From the NCBI GenBank assembly GCA_030613125.1, contig JAUWMO010000107.1:1-9949 (forward strand): DNA of 9,949 nt, read 5' to 3'. The stretch's first letter is position 1; each line of letters starts with the position of its first letter. Made by a program: the position numbers and the translations under genes. The stretch is from Bacteroidota bacterium (GTDB lineage: Bacteria; Bacteroidota; Bacteroidia; Bacteroidales; VadinHA17). This document shows positions 1-5,564 of this stretch, in pieces. The notes beneath the pieces were generated by a model. The model did no database searches, had not been told where the DNA came from, and was given only the letters and a program-made list of their open reading frames with translations.

Positions 1-15
1 ACACAAGGCTTGCAC

Positions 16-74
16 ACTCCCCCTCTCTACCGGTAGAGAGGGGGATGTCCGACAAAGGAGGACAGGGGGAGAGT
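16..74. repeat. GC-rich palindromic intergenic repeat
   Basis: Bases 18-45 form a perfect 28-bp palindrome: T, five C, TCTCTACC, then the exact complement. It is followed by TGTCC (46-50) paired with GGACA (60-64). The outer strings CTCCCCCT (17-24) and AGGGGGAG (64-71) are also complementary, so the left arm has two possible partners. The GC content and symmetry stand out from the AT-rich surroundings. This looks like a dispersed, non-coding REP/MITE-type repeat. It lies downstream of the minus-strand methyltransferase gene, so it might also end that transcript, but no T-tract follows it in that direction. Copy number elsewhere cannot be judged from this window. Confidence 0.6.
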
Positions 75-180
75 CAGAGATATTTCATGATTTTCTGTTT
101 AACTTTTTCTATATTAAAAGCTTCACTAAAATGTCTAATTATTTTTCTCTGTACATCTTTACCTTTAATGTCAACTTCAA

Positions 181-840
181 TTACTCAATTGGTTTTCTTA
201 AAATATAAAAAACAGATCTGAATAACTCAGGATTCTTTTTGAATTTTGCAATCTCTTCCTGTGAACTAAATAGCTCGTGATTATTATTTAAAATTCTTAT
301 TTTATTTAAAGCGGCTATTTGTCTTTCAATCGGAGCATAATATTCTGTCCACCAAACCTGTTCAGACAAAGTGAAGTTACCAACCATTTGATATTTGCAC
401 TCTTCAATTGTCGTAATTGTTTCCTTGTAATTTCTTAATTCATCATGGATCACAAGATAACCGTTATTTTTAATGAATTTTCTCCAGCAAGTAAGGGCAT
501 TTTTAAACCCAATTGGTTTAATTGAACCCTCAGACCAGATCAGGTCAAAGCTTTCATTCTTAAATTTAATATCTTTCATTGAACGTATGATGGTTTTAAT
601 CCTGTTGGAAAGCCCGGCTTTTTCAATCTTGAGGTCTAATATTTTTATGAGGGACTGGTCAATATCAATTGCAACTATATGGCCATTACTTAACCGGGCA
701 AGCTCGAGTGTTGGAACACCCGTCCCACAACCAATATCCAATATGACTGGTTTATCCATTTTTGGAAGCATTCGAAATGCCTTAATGGTATATTTGCTAA
801 GATTTTGCCTGAACCAGTCCTTATCCAATTCGAACAACAT
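181..840 (-). CDS. class I SAM-dependent methyltransferase
   Basis: A 219-residue protein with the Rossmann-type AdoMet-binding fold. Motif I is VILDIGCGTG at about residues 32-41, with the glycine-rich loop G37-C-G-T-G41. The acidic residue ending strand 2 is in the AIDID stretch (D59 or D61), which would hold the ribose of AdoMet. Residues 98-107 (FDLIWSEGSI) match the strand-4 region, and NNGYLVIHDE (about 125-134) matches the strand-5 region. The length and the ending FYILRKP are normal for small stand-alone methyltransferases, so it appears complete. The substrate is unknown: the C-terminal half (WWTEYYAPIERQ, about 163-174) may form a lid, but I cannot assign a target. The start at 840 is the first ATG; no SD sequence precedes it, as usual for this phylum. 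The gene is transcribed alone, divergently from the lipoprotein gene. The enzyme class is secure; any narrower role would be a guess. Confidence 0.88.
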   Translation of the reverse strand: MLFELDKDWFRQNLSKYTIKAFRMLPKMDKPVILDIGCGTGVPTLELARLSNGHIVAIDIDQSLIKILDLKIEKAGLSNRIKTIIRSMKDIKFKNESFDLIWSEGSIKPIGFKNALTCWRKFIKNNGYLVIHDELRNYKETITTIEECKYQMVGNFTLSEQVWWTEYYAPIERQIAALNKIRILNNNHELFSSQEEIAKFKKNPELFRSVFYILRKPIE

Positions 841-1126
841 GAAATTAGTTATTTAGCAGTACTTTAAATCACTAAACATCATTTCTGAAATTAATATATC
901 AATTTGCGCGCCAATAGCTCTAATTCAAAGAATAATAGTGTTTTAGAATCCAGCTCCATTCTGAATTCAAGAAAAATATCGTTCAGTTTCGAACAACTAT
1001 TGTTCAAAAATGAACGGAATGTAGTAAGTTTCAAAAGTTTATGGTTTTAAGATTTTTTTTTAAAAGAAACAGAATTTTAGGTATATTAAGAGATTTAGAA
1101 AATAAAACAATTGTAAACAATTTATA
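841..1126. other. divergent intergenic region
   Basis: This 286-bp gap separates the starts of the methyltransferase (minus) and the lipoprotein (plus). It is AT-rich and I see no open frame worth calling. No exact TAnnTTTG promoter element was found on either strand; the nearest match for the lipoprotein gene is TAAGTTTC at 1025-1032, which is too weak to call. Its notable content is the GTTC/GAAC array at 981-1015, listed separately. The lipoprotein leader just before 1127 has no SD sequence. Confidence 0.6.
981..1015. promoter_or_regulatory. phased GTTC/GAAC inverted-repeat array, candidate operator
   Basis: Four tetramers alternate in orientation: GTTC at 981, GAAC at 991, GTTC at 1002 and GAAC at 1012. 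Start-to-start distances are 10, 11 and 10 bp, or one helical turn each. They make two 14-bp palindromes, GTTC-N6-GAAC, at 981-994 and 1002-1015, exactly 21 bp apart. Between them is a third palindrome, GAACAA-CTA-TTGTTC (991-1005). All half-sites would face the same side of the helix, as expected for cooperative dimer binding. The array is 111 bp upstream of the lipoprotein start and 141 bp from the methyltransferase start, so it could regulate either gene. The regulator is unknown and the function is inferred. Confidence 0.45.
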
Positions 1127-3769
1127 ATGAAACGACAAATCTTACTGCTCAACTGCTCCAAAAGAATTTTGCACCTTGTATTCTTTACAGGTTTATTAAG
1201 TTTAGTCATTTCTTGCCAGCCACGAGATAGATTAACTGAAGTAAGGAAAACCTGGTCAGCTTCTGAAACTCAATCTGTTCCACTTAGGATAAGAAAGAAT
1301 CAGATTACAAAAGAGAACCTGGTCATAAATTCGTCATTTGAAGAAGGTAAATATTTTTTAGAGATGTCTGACGACCAGGCAACAAACATTAAAGGGGGGA
1401 CAAAGGTAGGGTCTTCTGTAGAATGGGTTGACCTTGAGGTGGATCATTTCAATCAGAATGAGGTGAAAAGTGGCAGGCATTCAGTAAAGATCTCACGGAC
1501 ACATGTTGACGAAACAGACGAAACTGGCGTTGGGATCATGAGTGATTTTATAAGGGTGATTCCTGGAAATTACCTGTTTACATATGATATAAAATTACAA
1601 AACATTTTACCCGGTTTGGATCGACGAGGAACACGCCTTTATGATGCTGTTAATGTACGGGTTTATTTTTATGACAATAACAAAGTACCAATAAAGGGAG
1701 ATCAGTACTATCCTTATAAAGAAAATTACCTTGATGCTACTTTTAAGGGATATTCATTCTCAAATTTTTGGCAAATTGATTCATTAGGCTGGGGAAGGAT
1801 AAGAGGCAGGACATATAATTATCCTTTTTCAGAAGGAGATGTACCAAATGGAACATTCTATGTCAGATTATTCTTTGGCCTAAAAGGGACTGGCACGATG
1901 TGGCTTGACAATGTAAATTTCCGGTATTCCAAGTGGAATTTTACAGCTTATGAAAGAATGGAACCATATTTTGATTCAACCTTTTCTCCCTCTTCAATGC
2001 TAATACCTGCACCTAAAAAGGTAACTATAACCAAACCGGTTCCTTTATTCCGGGAAACTTCTTCAGGTTATGTTTCCCCTTTGGTTATAATTCCACCTTT
2101 TGCTGGCAGGCAAACCCTTCTGGCTGCTAAACTACTGAAAAAACAAATTTACCAGAGAAAATCTGTTTTGCCTGAAGGTTCAGAAATATCCGAGGTCAGG
2201 ATAATTCCGAATGGGAGACCTCCTAATGATTTTAAGGGTTTGATATTCAGTATTGGTCAGACTGATCTCTTCAACAAATGGAAAGATTCATTGGCCTTCC
2301 ATGAAATATCTGACAATCCCCAGGGATATATTATTGAGCCGTCCCCGGAATCGTCATCGATAGTTTTTTTAGCCGGCTCTAAGCCTTTAGGAGATTATTA
2401 CGCAACTACAACCGTGATTCAGCTTCTGGACAAGGATACAAATCTTTTTTATTCTGTATCGGTTGTTGATTATCCTGATTTTACCGGCAGATCCTATCTC
2501 TTTGCATCATGGCAGAATGAGGAGGAGATGGAGGATGATGTTTCTTCAATTTTACCAATGAGTCTGTTAAAGTTCAACAAGGCCTATGTAGGTTATGGTC
2601 AGACACGGGGGAGAAAAAACTGGTATAAGCCGGATGATCTGTATAAGGATGGTGTTCATAAAGCTGGTAGAAAATGCCGTGAATCCGGAGTTATGGATTT
2701 AGCTATCATGGTGAATCCATATTACCATTTTAATTATGAAATGCTGGTTGATACAATTTCTCCGGATCTTAGATACCAGTTCGTTCATTCAGATCAGCAT
2801 AGTATTATTAAACTAAAAAGTGTTTTTAAGTTGGGCCTTGATGCAGGTGCCAAAACCATAATGTTAATGGCTGACGATTTTATACCTCATGAAGGCAATA
2901 ACAGGAAAAACTATGTCTTATATACACCAGAAGACAAAAAACAGTTTATTAATCTTCAAAATGCTCAGGCTTTTATGATAAATGACATTTATAAATGGAT
3001 CAGCACATATTATCCCGGAACCCGCTTTGAATTCTGCCCCCCATGGTATCTGAATGAGTTTATTGACAGGAGTCAGGGCAGGGCAGAGGCTTATTTTCGT
3101 GATATTGTTTTAATGATACCTCCGGATGTAGCTATAATCTGGACAGGTCATACGGTTCGGTCCCTGAGCTATGATCTTGCAGATATTGAGAGGTATAGAA
3201 GCCTGATTGGAAGGAATCCCATGATTTGGGATAATACACTATATGCCCGGGGCCTGGAAGGAATATATGGTGGATATCCCGCATACTATCCCGGAAAAAT
3301 CAGGTTGTGTAATCTTTTTGAGCCATATGATGTTATGGTTCCTGAGAATTTCCAGAGCTATGTTGATGGTCCACATATGTATATGAACGGAGCAGCCTTT
3401 TCTGAAATATATAAAATCAAATATGCCACTGTTGCTGATTTTGAATGGAATACAAATAACTACGATCCTGAATTCTCTTTGTGGAAATCTCTTATTAATA
3501 GATTTGGATCAGAAACCGCAAAAAATCTTATAGTGTTTAGTGATGCCTTTTATACAATAAAGGAAGTGGTACTAATTATTGGTAAAGAAAAAAATCCCAG
3601 ACTCCTGAATAAAGGTGATAAATATGTGAAAATCATCGGGGATATTTATGCAGTTCTTGAGGAACAATTGAAAGATAACCAAAAACTTTTAGGAGAACTG
3701 GATAATTATAAAACCAAAATATTGAATGATTACCGGGAAGCATGTGGAAACCTGCAGAATGCGGACTAA
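1127..3769 (+). CDS. GH84-like (beta-N-acetylglucosaminidase family) lipoprotein
   Basis: An 880-residue protein with a type II signal peptide: basic start MKRQ, hydrophobic core, and lipobox LVISC with the acylated Cys at 30. It is probably anchored in the outer membrane or periplasm. Residues about 63-266 look like a beta-sandwich carbohydrate-binding module (it opens NLVINSSFEEG). About 290-448 resemble the small alpha/beta domain before the barrel in GH84/GH20 enzymes, ending VVDYPDF. About 450-790 resemble the GH84 barrel: MADDF with the paired aspartates D583-D584, IIWTGHTV (670-677), a WDN motif at 701-703, and YATVADFEWN (766-775). In GH84 the Asp pair drives substrate-assisted catalysis. 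Two departures are seen: the usual GFYG-type loop after the first strand is replaced (RSYLFASW, 455-462), and the Asp expected five residues after the WDN Asn appears as R708. Hexosaminidase-like activity is therefore plausible but may be altered. It could instead be a relative with another substrate. No SusC/SusD pair is in view. Confidence 0.65.
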   Translation: MKRQILLLNCSKRILHLVFFTGLLSLVISCQPRDRLTEVRKTWSASETQSVPLRIRKNQITKENLVINSSFEEGKYFLEMSDDQATNIKGGTKVGSSVEWVDLEVDHFNQNEVKSGRHSVKISRTHVDETDETGVGIMSDFIRVIPGNYLFTYDIKLQNILPGLDRRGTRLYDAVNVRVYFYDNNKVPIKGDQYYPYKENYLDATFKGYSFSNFWQIDSLGWGRIRGRTYNYPFSEGDVPNGTFYVRLFFGLKGTGTMWLDNVNFRYSKWNFTAYERMEPYFDSTFSPSSMLIPAPKKVTITKPVPLFRETSSGYVSPLVIIPPFAGRQTLLAAKLLKKQIYQRKSVLPEGSEISEVRIIPNGRPPNDFKGLIFSIGQTDLFNKWKDSLAFHEISDNPQGYIIEPSPESSSIVFLAGSKPLGDYYATTTVIQLLDKDTNLFYSVSVVDYPDFTGRSYLFASWQNEEEMEDDVSSILPMSLLKFNKAYVGYGQTRGRKNWYKPDDLYKDGVHKAGRKCRESGVMDLAIMVNPYYHFNYEMLVDTISPDLRYQFVHSDQHSIIKLKSVFKLGLDAGAKTIMLMADDFIPHEGNNRKNYVLYTPEDKKQFINLQNAQAFMINDIYKWISTYYPGTRFEFCPPWYLNEFIDRSQGRAEAYFRDIVLMIPPDVAIIWTGHTVRSLSYDLADIERYRSLIGRNPMIWDNTLYARGLEGIYGGYPAYYPGKIRLCNLFEPYDVMVPENFQSYVDGPHMYMNGAAFSEIYKIKYATVADFEWNTNNYDPEFSLWKSLINRFGSETAKNLIVFSDAFYTIKEVVLIIGKEKNPRLLNKGDKYVKIIGDIYAVLEEQLKDNQKLLGELDNYKTKILNDYREACGNLQNAD

Positions 3770-4216
3770 TTATTCAGAAATAACTTCAAAGTCTATTTCA
3801 ACTATTACTTCCCTGTGAAGTTTTACGTTTGCCTTGTATTTACCAACATTCTTGATTTGGTCATCCTGCAGCGAAATATGCTTTCTGTCAATATTAAAGC
3901 TTTCTTTTTGAAGTGCTTCAGCGATCTGGATATTATTGACTGAACCAAATATCTTTCCAGTTGAACTGGTTTTGGCTCCAATTTGGAGGGTAAGGCCCTC
4001 TAATTTACCTGCCAGCTCTGTTGCCTCATTTTTAATTTTTTCTTCCTTATGTGCCCTCTGGCGTTGATTTTCAGCATGTATCTTTTTTGCAGAACCGGTA
4101 GCCTGGATAGCAAATCCTTTCGGAATTAAATAATTGCGCCCATAACCATCCTTTACAATTACAATATCATCTTTATGTCCCAAAGAGGGAATATCTTCCT
4201 TTAATATGATTTCCAT
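3770..4216 (-). CDS. 50S ribosomal protein bL9
   Basis: A 148-residue protein of standard bL9 length. The N-terminal rRNA-binding domain opens MEIILKEDIPSLGHKDD and contains the family signature around GYGRNYLIPKGFA (about residues 24-36). A long connecting helix (about 41-75, with HAENQRQRAHKEEK) leads to the C-terminal domain, which carries GKIFGSVNNIQIAEAL (about 87-102). bL9 binds 23S rRNA near the L1 stalk and affects frame maintenance during translation. It is the last gene of the rpsF-rpsR-rplI operon, 14 bp after rpsR. Unusually for this phylum it has a strong SD, AAGGAGG, 7 nt before the ATG. Its stop codon abuts the stop of the convergent lipoprotein gene (TAATTA at 3767-3772), leaving no space for an intergenic terminator. 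Confidence 0.98.
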   Translation of the reverse strand: MEIILKEDIPSLGHKDDIVIVKDGYGRNYLIPKGFAIQATGSAKKIHAENQRQRAHKEEKIKNEATELAGKLEGLTLQIGAKTSSTGKIFGSVNNIQIAEALQKESFNIDRKHISLQDDQIKNVGKYKANVKLHREVIVEIDFEVISE

Positions 4217-4223
4217 AGCAAAC

Positions 4224-4230
4224 CCTCCTT
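4224..4230 (-). promoter_or_regulatory. strong Shine-Dalgarno sequence of rplI
   Basis: On the minus strand AAGGAGG lies 7 nt before the rplI ATG, between the rpsR stop and the rplI start. This is an ideal SD by length, match and spacing. Most other leaders in this window (methyltransferase, lipoprotein, rpsF, dnaX, icd, ferritin) have none, so this site stands out. Confidence 0.85.
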
Positions 4231-4500
4231 CTATTTAAACATATCAGTAACATAAGGTAACAATGCCAGATGACGAGCCCTTTTAATGGCCTGGGCAACT
4301 TTTCTCTGGTATTTTAAAGAAGTTCCTGTAATTCTCTTTGGAAGAATTTTACCTTGTTCATTCAGAAATTTTTTTAAAAATTCAGGATCTTTATAATCAA
4401 TGTATTTTATCCTGCTCTTCTTAAACCGGCAGTACTTTTTCTTCTTAACATCAACTGAGAAAGGCGTAAGGTACCTGATTTCTGATTCGTTCTGTGCCAT
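4231..4500 (-). CDS. 30S ribosomal protein bS18
   Basis: An 89-residue bS18. The family core is clear: YIDYKDPEFLKKFLNEQGKI (about residues 33-52), then LPKRITGTSLKYQRKVAQAIKRARHLALLPY across about 53-83, with the conserved KRARHLALLPY ending. bS18 forms a heterodimer with bS6 on the 30S platform. In Bacteroidia, published ribosome structures place bS18, bS6 and bS21 in a pocket that sequesters the 3' tail of 16S rRNA. The ATG follows the rpsF stop with no gap (TAAATG), so coupled translation is likely. An SD (GGAGG) is embedded in the last codons of rpsF. The first 20 or so residues are basic and less conserved, as usual. Confidence 0.98.
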   Translation of the reverse strand: MAQNESEIRYLTPFSVDVKKKKYCRFKKSRIKYIDYKDPEFLKKFLNEQGKILPKRITGTSLKYQRKVAQAIKRARHLALLPYVTDMFK

Positions 4501-4857
4501 TTATTTTTCCTCCATTTTTTTTTCGTCCTTCTCTTTTTTCCTCTTCTTTCCGCTGTATTTAATAGCATATTTATCCATCCTGAATGTAAGGAATCGGATA
4601 ATCCTTTCATCCCGACGGTATTCAGTTTCAAGTTTTGCTATTAAATCACCTTCTGCCTGGAACTCAATCAGGTAATAAAATCCGGTTGATTTCTTTTGAA
4701 TGGGGTAAGCCAGCTTTCTTAATCCCCAGTTCTCTTCATGAACGATTTTACCGCCTTTGTCGGTAATAATCTTCTTGAATTTCTTTACCGCTTCCTTCAT
4801 CTGACTATCAGACAAAACGGGAGTTGCAATGAAAACGGTTTCATACTGGTTTAACAT
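4501..4857 (-). CDS. 30S ribosomal protein bS6
   Basis: A 118-residue bS6 starting MLNQYETVFIATPVLSDSQ. The ferredoxin-like fold is recognisable through ENWGLRKLAYPIQKKSTGFYY (split across about residues 42-62) and YRRDERIIRFLTFRMD (about 80-95). It ends in a Lys/Glu-rich tail (GKKRKKEKDEKKMEEK), common in this family. bS6 pairs with bS18 on the 30S platform. I chose the ATG at 4857 rather than the in-frame ATG at 4884: the extra nine residues do not fit the family, and the upstream ATG overlaps the promoter -7 element, so most transcripts should start downstream of it. No SD precedes this start. It is the first gene of the rpsF-rpsR-rplI operon. The tail contains a run of nine A on the coding strand (4515-4523). 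Confidence 0.96.
   Translation of the reverse strand: MLNQYETVFIATPVLSDSQMKEAVKKFKKIITDKGGKIVHEENWGLRKLAYPIQKKSTGFYYLIEFQAEGDLIAKLETEYRRDERIIRFLTFRMDKYAIKYSGKKRKKEKDEKKMEEK
4509..4513 (-). promoter_or_regulatory. Shine-Dalgarno sequence of rpsR inside the rpsF end
   Basis: GGAGG on the minus strand is followed by 8 nt and then the rpsR ATG. It lies within the final codons of rpsF (ATG GAG GAA AAA TAA). Encoding Met-Glu-Glu could explain it by chance, but the spacing is optimal, and it is one of only two strong SDs before starts in this window, both in this operon. Confidence 0.7.
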
Positions 4858-4881
4858 AATGACAATATTTGATTTGGGCTG

Positions 4882-4912
4882 CAAAAATAGAATATTTTTT
4901 TTTCAAAGCAAA
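4882..4912 (-). promoter_or_regulatory. promoter of the rpsF-rpsR-rplI operon
   Basis: On the minus strand TTTG (4912-4909), a 19-nt spacer and TATTTTTG (4889-4882) match the Bacteroidetes sigma consensus TTTG / TAnnTTTG exactly. Transcription should begin near 4877, giving a leader of about 20 nt before the rpsF ATG. That is short for a ribosomal-protein leader and leaves little room for an RNA structure that binds bS6-bS18. Confidence 0.75.
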
Positions 4913-4976
4913 ATATGTTGATAATTAATGTGAATAACTTATGGTTTTAACTGAATTATCAATTTGAAACTAAGCA

Positions 4977-4991
4977 ATCCGCTTGGCGGAT
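4977..4991. repeat. short GC hairpin repeat
   Basis: ATCCGC-TTG-GCGGAT is a perfect 6-bp inverted repeat with a 3-nt loop in an AT-rich region. The string CTTGGCGGA recurs at 9619-9627 in another palindrome, suggesting both are fragments of one dispersed-repeat family. Confidence 0.45.
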
Positions 4992-5094
4992 GCAGTTTTT
5001 CGGGATTTCAAAGTGGTTTCATATTGTCCTGTTTTGTGCAATGGGACACCCAAAATTAATCCAAAATAAATTAATAAAAATTGCACCATGCTTC

Positions 5095-5430
5095 AGAGGC
5101 TGTGTGAAAACGTATTTCCAAATAAATTTTGACTAACCCCGTCATTTATGGCGGGGTATCCAAATTGCCCTCTTTATCTGGGACTTCCTGCCCGAAAGAA
5201 TGAATTCTTTCATTCAGGCGGGTAGTCCCTAACTGACTGATACTTATAATATTACTGGGCTAAAGCCCGATATTAGTTATTACTCTTTATAGGGCTGTAT
5301 CAAAACCCCATTTCTGAACTCATCCCTGCGGTCTTCGGTTCCTGATCTCCTCCGCCAGCTGGCGGATCCGTCAGTGCCAAAGGCACTCCTTTGGAGGAAT
5401 GATATATTCAAAGGTTTTGAGACAGCCTCT
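5095..5430. repeat. MITE-like composite repeat with inverted ends
   Basis: The left end AGAGGCTGTGTGAAAACG (5095-5112) is the inverse of the right end at 5413-5430, whose complement reads AGAGGCTGTCTCAAAACC; 15 of 18 positions agree. A second left-type copy, GGCTGTATCAAAACC, lies at 5293-5307 and matches the right end at 14 of 15. The ends resemble IS terminal repeats, but the 336-bp body has no transposase. It holds several hairpins: ACCCCGTCA...TGGCGGGGT (5136-5157), a 50-nt imperfect palindrome (5180-5229), GGGCT-AA-AGCCC (5257-5268), a perfect 16-bp palindrome (5351-5366) and two competing hairpins (5373-5394). I read it as a non-autonomous element or stacked repeats. Extent and family are inferred. 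Confidence 0.5.
5180..5229. repeat. 50-nt imperfect palindrome
   Basis: GGGACT (5180-5185) pairs with AGTCCC (5224-5229). The interior, CCTGCCCGAAAGAATG, pairs with CATTCAGGCGGG apart from a few mismatches or wobbles, and the centre contains GAATTC. It could form a long hairpin in either strand. No gene lies directly on either side, so a terminator role is unlikely. Confidence 0.6.
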
Positions 5431-5450
5431 TGTTTTCTAAACAACAACTT

Positions 5451-5492
5451 GTAACAACCTGTAACTACCTGTAACAATATTTTCTATCTTTG
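5451..5492 (+). promoter_or_regulatory. dnaX promoter with 10-bp tandem repeats
   Basis: TATCTTTG at 5485-5492 is an exact TAnnTTTG element 73 nt before the dnaX ATG; transcription should start near 5497. No TTTG occurs at the usual distance upstream. Instead there are three direct repeats of period 10: GTAACAACCT (5451-5460), GTAACTACCT (5461-5470) and GTAACAATAT (5471-5480). They occupy the region where the -33 element and any activator would sit. An activator or repressor site is possible. Confidence 0.55.
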
Positions 5493-5564
5493 CAATTGTA
5501 TGAAAAATTCTCCCTGAGAGCAATAATATTTATTAAGCAGCCTGGGATATTAACGTTTTAGAAT

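Noticed and set aside
473..856. 127-codon plus-strand open frame
   Set aside because: Antisense to the methyltransferase, whose AdoMet-binding motifs are clear; the translated sequence has no family features.
4400..4675. Open frames on both strands overlapping rpsF and rpsR
   Set aside because: Shadows of the two ribosomal protein genes; low-complexity Phe/Ser or Lys/Arg translations.
4858..4881. Structured bS6-bS18 binding leader of rpsF
   Set aside because: The predicted leader is about 20 nt and shows no convincing stem or the CCG-bulge arrangement, so no regulatory RNA can be supported.
4858..4884. Upstream in-frame ATG for rpsF adding nine residues
   Set aside because: It overlaps the -7 element of a consensus promoter and the added residues do not fit the bS6 family; the ATG at 4857 is preferred.
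5036..5086. GTGCAAT...ATTGCAC inverted repeat
   Set aside because: A 7-bp match separated by 37 nt in AT-rich sequence is within chance expectation.
5280..5477. 65-codon minus-strand open frame
   Set aside because: Made up of inverted repeats and the dnaX promoter repeats; no protein-like features.
5451..5480. CRISPR-like direct repeats
   Set aside because: The units are 10 bp, contiguous and without spacers; no array or cas gene is present.
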